Counted from the stretch's first letter, positions 25,932 through 34,535 are shown. The stretch: 64,000 nucleotides of DNA from Flavobacterium sp. N2270 (GCF_025947225.1 NZ_CP110005.1:2418001-2482000), one strand, 5' to 3'. Numbers and translations are program-made. The notes: a model not told the origin generated them from the sequence alone.

Positions 25932-27014
25932 ATGAAAATCACTAAATATATATTTCTTTTATTCTTATTACTTTCTATTGCCTTTATTGTTTTTGTAGCT
26001 ACTCAACCTAATGAGTACGAAATTAAACGAGAAAAAATAATTACTACTTCAAAAGAAAATGTATTTGATTATGTTAATGATTTTTCGACTTGGGAAGATT
26101 GGTTTAATTTAAAAGATTTTGATCCTAGTACAACTATCGAATACACAACAAAAAATGAAGGTGCAGGTACAGGTTTTTCATGGAAAAGCACCACTTCAAA
26201 TGGAAAAATTACAACTACAAACTCTTATTTGAAAGACAGTATACATCAGAACTTTTACGTTAATGACGAACTTCATAAAATTGCTTGGGTTTTTACCAAA
26301 ACATCTAAAGGAACGAGAGTAAATTGGTCAATGAAAGGTAAATTATCTTTCAAATGGAAATTTAATGCCATTCTTAAAAATGGAATGGACGATGTTTATG
26401 GTGCTATTTTTGAAAAAGGAATTAACCAAATACAAAAATACCTTATAAGCGAATTAGAAACTATGAAAATTACGCATCAAGGTATTGTTACCAAACATGC
26501 TACAAACTTTATTCAGCAAATAGACTCGTGTTCAATTGATGATTTTCAGTTAAAATCTAAAAAAATGTTACAAAACATGATTCAATTTGTTGAAAATAAT
26601 GAAATTGAATTAAAAGGTTTGCCATTTGTTAGAGTTGATAAAAGAGATGAAAGTTTAAATTACATAAAATTTGCAATGTGTGTTCCGGTTGAAGAAGAAA
26701 TTTTAACCACTGAAGGAAGTGAAATTTCAGGAAATCATTTTGATGAATTTTTAGCCTTTAAAACTACTTTAACTGGAGATTATAACCACCTTAAAAAAGC
26801 TAGAAAAAAGGCAATTGAAGAATTAACAAAGCTTGATTATGTTTTAGACAACAATAATAAATATATTGAAATTTATAAAACAAGTCTACCTAAAGTTAAA
26901 AACCCATCGCAATGGGTAACTGAAATTTATTTTCCGGTTAAGAAAAAAGTTTTTAAACCTGTTGTAGTTGCACCTGCAGAAGTTCAACCAAATATTGAGC
27001 CTATAGTTGAATAA
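25932..27014 (+). CDS. Membrane-anchored SRPBCC protein with GyrI-like C-terminal domain
   Basis: 360 residues. An N-terminal hydrophobic segment (about 5-23) anchors or exports the protein. Residues 30-180 are a START/polyketide-cyclase (SRPBCC) fold: R-E-K-I-I-T-T-S-K-E-N-V-F-D-Y-V-N-D-F-S-T-W-E-D-W. Residues about 195-345 look like the GyrI/AraC effector-binding fold, ending T-E-I-Y-F-P-V-K. Both are ligand-binding folds, so a hydrophobic ligand sensor or carrier is plausible. Unknown function. Confidence 0.75.
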   Translation: MKITKYIFLLFLLLSIAFIVFVATQPNEYEIKREKIITTSKENVFDYVNDFSTWEDWFNLKDFDPSTTIEYTTKNEGAGTGFSWKSTTSNGKITTTNSYLKDSIHQNFYVNDELHKIAWVFTKTSKGTRVNWSMKGKLSFKWKFNAILKNGMDDVYGAIFEKGINQIQKYLISELETMKITHQGIVTKHATNFIQQIDSCSIDDFQLKSKKMLQNMIQFVENNEIELKGLPFVRVDKRDESLNYIKFAMCVPVEEEILTTEGSEISGNHFDEFLAFKTTLTGDYNHLKKARKKAIEELTKLDYVLDNNNKYIEIYKTSLPKVKNPSQWVTEIYFPVKKKVFKPVVVAPAEVQPNIEPIVE

Positions 27015-27023
27015 AAAATTGAA

Positions 27024-27060
27024 TAAAAAAATCCGAAGTTTATAAACTTCGGATTTTTTT
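27024..27060. terminator. Bidirectional terminator
   Basis: Stem ATCCGAAGT / ACTTCGGAT (27031-27039, 27046-27054) between A and T runs; convergent SRPBCC and tcdA. Confidence 0.88.
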
Positions 27061-27776
27061 TACTTTTTTACAATATATTTTACAACTGTTTCGGCTGCAA
27101 GTAAACCAAATAATGCTGGCATCCAACTATTTGTTCCATAAAACGATTTTTTAAAGTTTGTACCATCGGTTAATTTTAAACTCTTACTGTCTGGCATTTC
27201 AGCAGAATAAACTGCTTTTATACCTTTATCAATACCTTCCTTTTTTAACCTTTTACGAATGTTTTTTGCTAACGGACAAAATTCTGTTTTACTTATATCT
27301 CTAACTCTTACTTTTGAAGAATCTGATTTCCCACCAGCTCCCATGTTACTGATTAGTTTAACTTTTTTACGCTTTGCAGCAATAATCAAATTCATTTTTG
27401 GAGTTAAACTATCGATACAATCCAAAACATAATCAAACTCTGGTGAAACTAATTCATAAGCCCGTTCTGGCGAAAGAAACTCTTCTATTTTGGTCAACTT
27501 CAAATCCGGATTAATATCTAGAAGTCTGTCTCCCACGATATTTACTTTGGGCAAACCCACTGTAGAATGTAAGGCTGGTAATTGTCGGTTAATATTAGTA
27601 ATATCAACCGTATCTCCATCAACAATGGTCATCTTTCCTACTCCTGCTCTTGCTAAAAATTCGGCAGCAAAACTACCAACACCACCTAAACCAACAACCA
27701 ACACATTTGCATTGTTTAACTTGTTTATTCCTTCTTCTTTAAAAAGCAATTCTGCTCTTTCTTTCCATTGTGCCAT
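27060..27776 (-). CDS. tcdA: tRNA threonylcarbamoyladenosine dehydratase TcdA
   Basis: 238 residues of the ThiF/E1 family. The ATP-binding loop is G-L-G-G-V-G-S (29-35), followed by D-G-D-T-V-D-I-T-N-I-N-R-Q. It lacks a rhodanese domain and matches the YgdL/CsdL length. TcdA cyclises t6A37 to ct6A in ANN-decoding tRNAs. It is the last gene of the DUF1684-tatD-tcdA unit. Confidence 0.92.
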   Translation of the reverse strand: MAQWKERAELLFKEEGINKLNNANVLVVGLGGVGSFAAEFLARAGVGKMTIVDGDTVDITNINRQLPALHSTVGLPKVNIVGDRLLDINPDLKLTKIEEFLSPERAYELVSPEFDYVLDCIDSLTPKMNLIIAAKRKKVKLISNMGAGGKSDSSKVRVRDISKTEFCPLAKNIRKRLKKEGIDKGIKAVYSAEMPDSKSLKLTDGTNFKKSFYGTNSWMPALFGLLAAETVVKYIVKK

Positions 27777-27793
27777 TATTTTAGTTTAAAAGT

Positions 27794-28465
27794 TTATGTG
27801 TTTAAAAGGTTAAAAGGGTTGCTGTTAAAAACCTGGTCGAAGTTTTTCACAACCATATATTTCAAATTTTCTAGTTCTATGTTTTTAATATGTGATACTT
27901 TTTGGTACACATCAACAATTGTTTCTTTAATGGTATCGGTTTCAAGAAAAAAATATTCATTTGGAACATAATTAAATACAGAAGCTAATTCTGGGGTTCG
28001 AAGTAAATATTTTCCAAAAGAAAGATAAAATCCGTTATCTAAAAGCGAATTTGCTACTTGAATATTTTTAGAAAAACCATGAATTATCATTGGATTTTGA
28101 ATATTCATTTCTTTTTTAATTGAAATAACTTCCTGATAAGTCGCTACACAATGTAAAATAATAGGTTTTTTGGTTTTTTGAACCAATTCTATTTGTTGCT
28201 GAAAAACTTCAATTTGTTTATTTAAAGGCAGCTCTATTCGTTTATCTAAACCGCATTCACCGAGCGCTAAACATTCATTTAATAAAAGATTTTCTTGTAT
28301 AAATTTCATATCTGATTCTAATCTTTCTTTTTCAATATACCAAGGATGAATTCCAATAGAATATTGAGGTACAGATTTGTCAAATTCCCATGGATATTGA
28401 TTGACTACTTCTAAAACCGAAGCATCATTAGAAAACGAATGTGTATGTAAATTTATAAATTTCAT
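27794..28465 (-). CDS. TatD-family metal-dependent hydrolase
   Basis: 223 residues, shorter than the usual 255-265. The amidohydrolase metal ligands are present: H-T-H (His7, His9), G-E-C-G-L-D (Glu70), I-L-H-C (His105), I-I-H-G-F (His129) and E-T-D (Asp177). TatD proteins act as 3'-5' DNA/RNA exonucleases or proofreading deacylases. The start codon overlaps the DUF1684 stop (TAATG). Confidence 0.88.
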   Translation of the reverse strand: MKFINLHTHSFSNDASVLEVVNQYPWEFDKSVPQYSIGIHPWYIEKERLESDMKFIQENLLLNECLALGECGLDKRIELPLNKQIEVFQQQIELVQKTKKPIILHCVATYQEVISIKKEMNIQNPMIIHGFSKNIQVANSLLDNGFYLSFGKYLLRTPELASVFNYVPNEYFFLETDTIKETIVDVYQKVSHIKNIELENLKYMVVKNFDQVFNSNPFNLLNT

Positions 28466-29061
28466 TAATCGTGAAATTTTTTAACGCCTGCTTTAATTTC
28501 GATATTTAAATCGTTTTCCAAAGGAACAATTGGACAAGAATATTCATAATTATAAGCACAATAAGGATTATACGCTTTATTAAAATCGATTGTTACTTTA
28601 TGTCCTTCTGGAATTTTCATATCAATATATCTACCACCAATATAACTTTCCTTTCCGTTTGTTAAATCGGAAAAAGGAAGAAATAAATAATCTTTATAAT
28701 CTTGTAATTTCATTAAATCGATATTTTGATACACATTTAACTTTAATTCTTTGCCTTCTAAAGTAAAATGCAATTCACCATATTTTTTATAGATAGGAGT
28801 TCTATTAGTTGATGTTTTCATTTTGAACTTTTTTTCATTTTTTGTTCTAATTAAAACAGCTTCAACCACATACTTATTATCAATTGTAAAAAAATCTAAT
28901 GCTTTAAAGTGATTTCTATCTTCATTTGTTAACGGACTTTTAAGTGAATCGGCAAATTCTTCATTCAAGTGTTGTTGATATTCCAAACTTGTTTTCTCTT
29001 TTTTATCTTGAGCATAAATTGATGAAGTAATTAAAACAATTATTAAAAGTAAGTTTTTCAT
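28465..29061 (-). CDS. DUF1684-domain exported protein
   Basis: 198 residues from ATG 29061, which starts a clear signal peptide M-K-N-L-L-L-I-I-V-L-I-T-S-S-I-Y-A-Q. A longer in-frame start at 29100 lies upstream of a promoter box and is rejected. The C-terminal core G-G-R-Y-I-D-M, I-D-F-N-K-A-Y-N-P-Y-C-A-Y-N and S-C-P-I-V-P matches DUF1684, unknown function. It heads the tatD-tcdA unit. Confidence 0.85.
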   Translation of the reverse strand: MKNLLLIIVLITSSIYAQDKKEKTSLEYQQHLNEEFADSLKSPLTNEDRNHFKALDFFTIDNKYVVEAVLIRTKNEKKFKMKTSTNRTPIYKKYGELHFTLEGKELKLNVYQNIDLMKLQDYKDYLFLPFSDLTNGKESYIGGRYIDMKIPEGHKVTIDFNKAYNPYCAYNYEYSCPIVPLENDLNIEIKAGVKKFHD

Positions 29062-29075
29062 AGGTTGAATTTTTA

Positions 29076-29083
29076 CAAAAATA
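29076..29083 (-). promoter_or_regulatory. Minus-strand -7 box (TATTTTTG) of the DUF1684-tatD-tcdA unit
   Basis: CAAAAATA on plus; exact TAnnTTTG, 14 bp before ATG 29061. Confidence 0.55.
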
Positions 29084-29120
29084 TATATTTTATATAACAT
29101 TCAATTCCTTTTGTGTTTTG

Positions 29121-29128
29121 TATTTTTG
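29121..29128 (+). promoter_or_regulatory. -7 box (TATTTTTG) of the MFS gene
   Basis: Exact TAnnTTTG, 15 bp before ATG 29144. It rules out the upstream TTG start at 29111. Confidence 0.55.
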
Positions 29129-29143
29129 CATTTTACTCTACAC

Positions 29144-30382
29144 ATGATTCAAAAAGCATTCCAAAAATACATTAATAATTTTAAAGGTTTTTCTAGAGAA
29201 ATTTGGATTCTTACGTTGATAACTTTTATCAATCGTGCAGGAACTATGGTTTTACCATTTCTATCTAAATACTTAAAAGAAGACTTGGGTTTTAGTTATA
29301 GTCAAGTTGGTTGGATAATGGTAAGTTTTGGAGTAGGCTCTATGCTGGGCTCATGGCTTGGCGGAAAATTATCAGACAAAATAGGCTTTTATAAAGTAAT
29401 GATTTTTAGCTTGCTTACCAGTGGATTAATGTTTTTTGGATTACAAAAAATTACTTCTTTTGAAGGTTTAATTGTTGCCATTTTCTTAATTATGGTTGTT
29501 GCTGATATGTTTAGGCCAGCTATGTTTGTTTCCCTAGCAGCTTACTCAAAACCAGAAAACAGAACTCGATCATTAACTCTAGTTAGGTTAGCAATTAATC
29601 TTGGTTTTGCAGCCGGACCAGCACTTGGTGGTTTAATTATTATGACCGGAGGTTATAGCGGATTATTTTGGGTAGACGGATTAACTTGTATTACTGCTAT
29701 TTTAGTTTTTTGGATCTTGGTAAAAGAAAAGAAAAAATCTTCTTATTTAGACAAAGAGCATCCTGGAGAAATATTAACACATTCTGTTTTTAAAGACACT
29801 CCGTTTTGGTTGTTTTTAATAACCTGTCTAATTACAGGAATCATGTTTTTTCAACTGTTTACAACCATTCCATTATACCATAAAGAACAATTTAATTTAT
29901 CTGAATTTCAAACAGGTTTACTTTTAACATTTAATGGAATATTAGTTTTTTTCTTAGAAATGCCTTTAGTAAGTTATATTGAACGCAAAAAAATTAGTGC
30001 TGTAAAAATTGTAACTTTTGGTTGTTTAGCAATGTCTTTAAGTATGTTTTTAATGTTAGTTAATTTTTGGGCAGGAATTTTAATCATCATGATGGTTTTT
30101 ATGACATTTGGAGAAATGTTTGCGTTTCCTTTCTCTAATTCATTTGCAATGAGCAGAGCTCCTAAAGGTCACGAAGGTCGCTATATGGCCATTTTCACCA
30201 TGAGTTATAGTTTAGCACATATTCTTTCGGCTAAAACAGGAATGGAAATTATAGAGCGTTTTGGCTACCAAAGTAATTGGTTTTTTATGGGCTCATTAGG
30301 TTTAATTGGCGTTTTTATGGGGTTTGTGGTACTTAAATTAGTTAATACAGAAACAAAAACAAAACTTCAACTTAAAAAATAG
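29144..30382 (+). CDS. Major facilitator superfamily transporter
   Basis: 412 residues with 12 predicted transmembrane helices. The loop between helices 2 and 3 carries the MFS motif A variant G-S-W-L-G-G-K-L-S-D-K-I-G, and a second G-G-L-I-I-M-T-G-G segment is seen after helix 5. It most resembles drug or metabolite exporters of the YfcJ/MdtH sort; substrate unknown. A TTG start 33 bp upstream lies before the promoter box and is not used. Confidence 0.85.
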   Translation: MIQKAFQKYINNFKGFSREIWILTLITFINRAGTMVLPFLSKYLKEDLGFSYSQVGWIMVSFGVGSMLGSWLGGKLSDKIGFYKVMIFSLLTSGLMFFGLQKITSFEGLIVAIFLIMVVADMFRPAMFVSLAAYSKPENRTRSLTLVRLAINLGFAAGPALGGLIIMTGGYSGLFWVDGLTCITAILVFWILVKEKKKSSYLDKEHPGEILTHSVFKDTPFWLFLITCLITGIMFFQLFTTIPLYHKEQFNLSEFQTGLLLTFNGILVFFLEMPLVSYIERKKISAVKIVTFGCLAMSLSMFLMLVNFWAGILIIMMVFMTFGEMFAFPFSNSFAMSRAPKGHEGRYMAIFTMSYSLAHILSAKTGMEIIERFGYQSNWFFMGSLGLIGVFMGFVVLKLVNTETKTKLQLKK

Positions 30383-30388
30383 TTACTT

Positions 30389-30424
30389 AACTATAAAAAT
30401 AGTTGTAAAACTAAAAAAATAGTT
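30389..30424. promoter_or_regulatory. Two tandem BlaI-type operator dyads
   Basis: AACTATAAAAATAGTT (30389-30404) and AACTAAAAAAATAGTT (30409-30424) differ at one base and start exactly 20 bp apart. Each has the ACTA-N6-TAGT architecture of BlaI/MecI operators. The second lies inside a longer perfect inverted repeat GTAAAACTA-N6-TAGTTTTAC (30405-30428) and sits between the -33 and -7 elements of the downstream promoter, the classic repressor position. Confidence 0.7.
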
Positions 30425-30433
30425 TTACGTTTG
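30403..30433 (+). promoter_or_regulatory. Promoter of the blaI-like operon
   Basis: TTG at 30403-30405, 20-bp spacer, TACGTTTG at 30426-30433 (TAnnTTTG). The start at 30452 is 18 bp downstream. Confidence 0.7.
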
Positions 30434-30451
30434 TATAACAAAATTTTAGTT

Positions 30452-30808
30452 ATGCAAAAACTTACCAATAAAGAAGAAGAAATAATGCACATTTTATGGA
30501 ACCTTAAAAAAGCGTTCGTGAAAGATGTATTAGCCGAAATCGTAGAAGACAAACCTCATTACAATACTTTATCAACTATTATTCGAAATTTAGAAGAAAA
30601 AGGATATGTTTCCTACACTGCTTATGGAAACACACATCAATACTACCCTATTGTTACCAAAGAAGCTTATAGAAAAGAATTTATGAATACAGCTATTGAA
30701 AATTATTTCAATAATTCGTACAAAAATATGGTTTCATTTTTTGCTGAAGAACAAAAAATTTCGGCAAAAGAACTTCGTGAAATTTTAGAACTAATTGAAA
30801 AAAAATAA
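30452..30808 (+). CDS. BlaI/MecI/CopY-family repressor
   Basis: 118 residues. Winged helix with L-T-N-K-E-E-E-I-M-H-I-L-W, Y-N-T-L-S-T-I-I-R-N-L-E-E-K-G-Y recognition helix and a C-terminal helical dimerisation part. Members repress their own operon and are cleaved or inactivated when the partner M56 sensor peptidase fires. The TTG at 30431 would lie inside the promoter, so ATG 30452 is used. The stop is 4 bp before the M56 start. Confidence 0.92.
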   Translation: MQKLTNKEEEIMHILWNLKKAFVKDVLAEIVEDKPHYNTLSTIIRNLEEKGYVSYTAYGNTHQYYPIVTKEAYRKEFMNTAIENYFNNSYKNMVSFFAEEQKISAKELREILELIEKK

Positions 30809-30812
30809 GCTT

Positions 30813-32780
30813 ATGGAAGCAATATTCACCTACTTTTTAAAAGTCAATGGTTTACTAATAACCTTCTTTTTGGCTTATTATTTTCTATTGCGAAAAGAGA
30901 CTTTTTTCAATAAGAACAGATGGTTTTTGTTGTTGGGATTATTTGCTTCTGTGATTTTACCTTTAATCACTTTTACAAAAATAGTTTGGGTTGAACCAAG
31001 TCCGGTTATTTATGAAACTGTTTCCACTGACTTTGTTCCCTACATAATTGAAAATAAAGTTATTGAAGAACCAATTGACTGGAATTCAATTCTATTTTAT
31101 GTTTATTTAGGAATTTCAGTAGTGTTTATGGTTAAGATATTAATCGAAATACTTTCTTTTTTTAGAATTATAAAATTTGGCAAAAGAACTAAAACTAAAG
31201 AAGCCATTCTAATTGACAATGAGTCTAATGAAAATCCGTTTTCGTTTTTTAATCACATTGTTTTTAATAGGCGAATGTTTACTGAAGAAGAATTACAACA
31301 TATTATTTCTCATGAAAAGATTCACGTAAAAGAAAAGCATTCTATTGATGTACTGATTTCAAAAATATTCTGTGCTTTGTTTTGGGTTAACCCAATTATG
31401 TGGTTTTATCAAAAAGAAATCCTTCAAAATCTAGAATATATTGCAGATGCTAAAGCTTCAGTGATAACTCAAGACAAAATAAATTATCAAAAAACCTTAT
31501 TAAAAGTGGTGACTAATCAACACCAGCTAAGTATTACTAATCAATTTTATCAATCATTAATCAAAAAACGAATCGTTATGTTAAACACCAATCAATCCAA
31601 CCAAAGAAAATCGTGGAAGTATGCTTTAATTCTTCCTGTTTTAAGTGCTTTTATGTTACTTTTACAAGTAGAAACTGTAGCACAAGTTAAAGAAAATCCA
31701 ATTAATTCAGAAAAAAAAGTAACAGAAGCTGTAGCAATAGCTGTTGGATTTGTTACTGATAAAAATGCTTCGGATGCAGAAATGAAATTAGATACTGAAG
31801 AATTAAAAAAGCAAGGAATTGATTATAAATTTTCAAAAATTAAACGCAATAAAAAAGGAGAAATTATAGCTATTAAAATTGAATTCAATGACAATAAAGG
31901 CAATAAAGGCGTTAAAGAAATTAAAGGAAATGAGCCAATTGAACCTATTTATTTTAGTACAGAAAGTAATAGTATTGGATTTACTGAAGCTCCAGATTTA
32001 TCAGATTATATTGTAGATGAAAAACTATCAAAACAATTTGGAACTGAAGTAAAAGTTAAAATGGCTACTGTAAATGAAGCTAAAAAAAACAAAAAAAACG
32101 AACTAAATCAACTTTACATCATCAACGGAAAAGAATATTTACAAAGTGAAGTTCCTAAAGGAACAACTGTTTCGGTTGATGGAAGTATAACTGTATTAAG
32201 TAAAGAAGAAGGAATTAAAAAATATGGACAAAAAGCCAAAGATGGTGTTCTTATTTTTAATGGTAAATCTTTTTTTGTAAATGAAGAAGAAAATCAAGTA
32301 TTAAAAAACATAAAATTAACCTTTCAAAAAGGTAAAGAATATATAATTGGTGGTAAAAAATATACTTATAATGATTTAAAAGATAAAAATTGGTTTTTAT
32401 ATACAGGGACACCTAATAAAATTGAAGAAAAAAACAACATTGTTACCATTACTGGTGATGTTGTAGTTGATGCGGAAAACAGTAATACACAAGAAGTAAT
32501 TTATGTAATTGAACCTGAAAAAATTGAAAACAAAAAATTTGTTTTAGAAAATGGAAATTGGCTGGTAATTTTCGAGAATGAGATGATTAAAATTCCAAAA
32601 TACCCTACATATTCTCTAAAAAATATAAAAATAGAAATTGATGGAACCGAAGTAAGCAATACTTATGAATCATTTAAAAAATATGATTCAAATTCATTTA
32701 AGGAAATAAAAGTAATTGAAGATCAACTTTCAACTGACGAAAACTTAATAATTCAAAAAATAATTATTAAAACCAAATAA
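30813..32780 (+). CDS. BlaR1-like M56 sensor metallopeptidase with TonB-plug-like tail
   Basis: 655 residues from ATG 30813. Membrane helices lie near residues 5-25, 33-55, 90-115 and after 275. The zinc site is H-E-K-I-H (167-171) with a downstream N-L-E-Y-I-A-D glutamate (208), and a P-I-M-W-F segment follows. After the last helix (about 270-290) is a 360-residue extracytoplasmic region. It does not show the S-x-x-K / K-T-G motifs of the BlaR1 penicillin sensor. Residues about 432-485 (I-I-N-G-K-E ... K-K-Y-G-Q-K-A-K-D-G-V-L-I-F) resemble a TonB receptor plug. It should cleave the BlaI-like partner after sensing an envelope signal. Confidence 0.85.
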   Translation: MEAIFTYFLKVNGLLITFFLAYYFLLRKETFFNKNRWFLLLGLFASVILPLITFTKIVWVEPSPVIYETVSTDFVPYIIENKVIEEPIDWNSILFYVYLGISVVFMVKILIEILSFFRIIKFGKRTKTKEAILIDNESNENPFSFFNHIVFNRRMFTEEELQHIISHEKIHVKEKHSIDVLISKIFCALFWVNPIMWFYQKEILQNLEYIADAKASVITQDKINYQKTLLKVVTNQHQLSITNQFYQSLIKKRIVMLNTNQSNQRKSWKYALILPVLSAFMLLLQVETVAQVKENPINSEKKVTEAVAIAVGFVTDKNASDAEMKLDTEELKKQGIDYKFSKIKRNKKGEIIAIKIEFNDNKGNKGVKEIKGNEPIEPIYFSTESNSIGFTEAPDLSDYIVDEKLSKQFGTEVKVKMATVNEAKKNKKNELNQLYIINGKEYLQSEVPKGTTVSVDGSITVLSKEEGIKKYGQKAKDGVLIFNGKSFFVNEEENQVLKNIKLTFQKGKEYIIGGKKYTYNDLKDKNWFLYTGTPNKIEEKNNIVTITGDVVVDAENSNTQEVIYVIEPEKIENKKFVLENGNWLVIFENEMIKIPKYPTYSLKNIKIEIDGTEVSNTYESFKKYDSNSFKEIKVIEDQLSTDENLIIQKIIIKTK

Positions 32781-32811
32781 AAAAAGTCTCGCAATTGCGA
32801 GACTTTTTTTT
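32780..32811 (+). terminator. Terminator of the blaI-M56 operon
   Basis: Stem GTCTCGC / GCGAGAC (32786-32792, 32797-32803), loop AATT, T8 tail. Confidence 0.88.
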
Positions 32812-32822
32812 AACTATATTTG
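32795..32822 (+). promoter_or_regulatory. Promoter embedded in the terminator for the 46-aa gene
   Basis: TTG at 32795-32797, inside the hairpin, 17-bp spacer, TATATTTG at 32815-32822. The start codon is at 32839. Confidence 0.5.
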
Positions 32823-32838
32823 CCAAAAATTATGAACA

Positions 32839-32979
32839 ATGTATAAATTTTTAGCAAAATTAAATAAGCTTATTTTACCAAGTTTCACAAAGCAACGTTT
32901 AGATGTAACGAAAGCAAAAAAATGGCAACAAGCTATTTTAGCTTATCGTTATTATATAACTATTAAAAGTTTAAAATAA
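32839..32979 (+). CDS. Basic 46-aa protein of unknown function
   Basis: Short frame from ATG 32839 to TAA 32977-32979. It is rich in Lys, Leu and Tyr (M-Y-K-F-L-A-K-L-N-K start, S-L-K end) and looks helical. An exact TAnnTTTG box 17 bp upstream supports expression. I recall very similar short proteins in other flavobacteria, sometimes mislabelled; no function is known to me. It was too short for ordinary gene callers. Confidence 0.6.
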   Translation: MYKFLAKLNKLILPSFTKQRLDVTKAKKWQQAILAYRYYITIKSLK

Positions 32980-33053
32980 GATTTTGGCTTTTCAAAAAAT
33001 GAAATCTTTCAATAATTTAATCATTCAATCTTAAAATCTTAAAATCTTTTAAT

Positions 33054-33566
33054 CTAATACTTCAAAGCAGCAAAAATTTCATACTCAGAAATCTTTTCTC
33101 TTCCATTTAAAAATTCTATTTCCATTAAAAAATTACATTGTACTATATTTCCACCTAACTGTTCTACCAATTCACAAACTGCTTTTGCAGTTCCACCAGT
33201 TGCCAAAACATCATCGTGAATTAAGATGTTTTCTCCTTTTTCAATCGCATCGGTATGCATTTCTAAAACATCTGAACCATACTCTAACTCATAAGAAGCA
33301 GAAATGGTATTATAAGGCAGTTTTTTGGGTTTACGAACAGGAATAAATCCAACACCTAACCTTTGTGCTAAAAGCATTCCAAAGAAAAATCCACGACTCT
33401 CTACGCCAACTACTTTATCTACTTTTTTCCCCTCTAACGAATTTACTAATAAATCTAAGCATTCTTGTGTAGCTTTAGCATTATTTAATAATGGTGTAAT
33501 ATCTTTAAATCCAATTCCTGGTTTAGGAAAATCCTGAATGTCACGTATATAGCTTTCAATATTCAT
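33054..33566 (-). CDS. apt: Adenine phosphoribosyltransferase
   Basis: 170 residues, the standard Apt length. The PRPP loop is I-L-I-H-D-D-V-L-A-T-G-G-T-A, the purine region F-I-P-V-R-K-P-K-K-L-P-Y, and the start I-R-D-I-Q-D-F-P-K-P-G-I-G-F-K-D-I-T-P is diagnostic. It salvages adenine to AMP. Confidence 0.95.
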   Translation of the reverse strand: MNIESYIRDIQDFPKPGIGFKDITPLLNNAKATQECLDLLVNSLEGKKVDKVVGVESRGFFFGMLLAQRLGVGFIPVRKPKKLPYNTISASYELEYGSDVLEMHTDAIEKGENILIHDDVLATGGTAKAVCELVEQLGGNIVQCNFLMEIEFLNGREKISEYEIFAALKY

Positions 33567-33594
33567 TTTTGTGTGTTTTTTTTATCATTTACAC

Positions 33595-33624
33595 TTGCAA
33601 TTTAGTCATTTATATCTATATTTG
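33595..33624 (+). promoter_or_regulatory. Promoter of tRNA-Arg
   Basis: TTG at 33595-33597, 19-bp spacer, TATATTTG at 33617-33624; the tRNA starts 55 bp downstream. Confidence 0.7.
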
Positions 33625-33679
33625 CACCCGCAAACAAGTTGAAAATACACATTTATGTATTTATAGACTTTGCAAAAAT

Positions 33680-33753
33680 GGCCTCGTGGCGCAACTGAAT
33701 AGCGCATCTCATTACGGCTGAGAAGGTTACTGGTTTGAATCCAGTCGAGGTCA
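33680..33753 (+). tRNA. tRNA-Arg (ACG)
   Basis: 74-nt tRNA with acceptor GGCCTCG (33680-33686) and CGAGGTC (33746-33752), discriminator A at 33753, anticodon ACG at 33714-33716 in the loop ATTACGGCT, and T loop GGTTTGAATCC. CCA is not encoded. ACG is expected to be deaminated to ICG by TadA. Confidence 0.95.
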
Positions 33754-33755
33754 CT

Positions 33756-33802
33756 AAAAAAATCCTTAAACGCACTGTTATCAGTAGTTTAAGGATTTTT
33801 TA
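33756..33802. terminator. Bidirectional terminator
   Basis: Inverted repeat AATCCTTAAAC / GTTTAAGGATT (33761-33771, 33787-33797) with A and T runs after tRNA-Arg; the convergent lipoprotein gene ends at 33858. Confidence 0.8.
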
Positions 33803-33857
33803 TTTAAAATCTAGTTTATATCTATTCCTCTCAGTAATAACAACTGATTAAAAAAAT

Positions 33858-34535
33858 CTAATACTCAATTGCACTCCAAGTTTGATCTGGACTGCCAGAC
33901 CAAGTAAAAGTTCCGCTCATTGTACTGTTTAATAAAGTTCCGGTAAACTGATACGATGCATTTGTTGGTTCAGAAGAATCCATATCATACGTTAATATAT
34001 TTCCGTTTAAAGACCAAGTTCCGTTCGTTAAATATGTGCCTGGATCACTTGGTTCATCATAAACTGTTGTTCCATCTGCGTTAAAAGTAACGTCTGCATT
34101 CCATGAAGATCCAGAGTTATTAATTAAAAAATTCCACATTGATGCATCTAATGATGATGTACTATAATTTTGATTTATTCCATAACTTGTACCTGCACTA
34201 TTAGTAGCATATACTCTAAAATTATAAGCTGTATTTGCTGTTAAATTACTAATTGTACTAGAAAAAACATTAGCCGTTTCTGATGTTCTATTATCATTAA
34301 TTGTAGGATTTAAACTTGTGCTCCAACAAACTCCGCGAGAGGTAATTTCTCCTCCACCAGTAGATGTAACATTTCCGTTAATTTTAATAGTTGTGTAAGT
34401 AGCCTCTACATTACCTGCAGTTGTATCGCTAGAAACTGTTGGTGCATCAACTTGATTAGAATCATCACTATCACAACTTGTTGCAACGATAAAGAAGAAT
34501 GATAATAAAATAGTTTTAAAGAAATAATTTTTCAT
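33858..34535 (-). CDS. Surface lipoprotein with fibronectin-III-like repeat
   Basis: 225 residues. Signal peptide ending in lipobox V-A-T-S-C (Cys21) followed by D-S-D-D, a surface-export-like acidic tag often seen in Bacteroidota. Residues about 30-125 have the F-n-III-like pattern I-T-S-R-G-V-C-W-S-T-S-L-N-P-T and L-T-A-N-T-A-Y-N-F-R-V-Y-A-T-N. Residues 130-225 look like a lipocalin-style beta-sheet domain (N-G-T-W-S-L-N-G-N-I-L-T-Y). Function unknown. Confidence 0.75.
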   Translation of the reverse strand: MKNYFFKTILLSFFFIVATSCDSDDSNQVDAPTVSSDTTAGNVEATYTTIKINGNVTSTGGGEITSRGVCWSTSLNPTINDNRTSETANVFSSTISNLTANTAYNFRVYATNSAGTSYGINQNYSTSSLDASMWNFLINNSGSSWNADVTFNADGTTVYDEPSDPGTYLTNGTWSLNGNILTYDMDSSEPTNASYQFTGTLLNSTMSGTFTWSGSPDQTWSAIEY

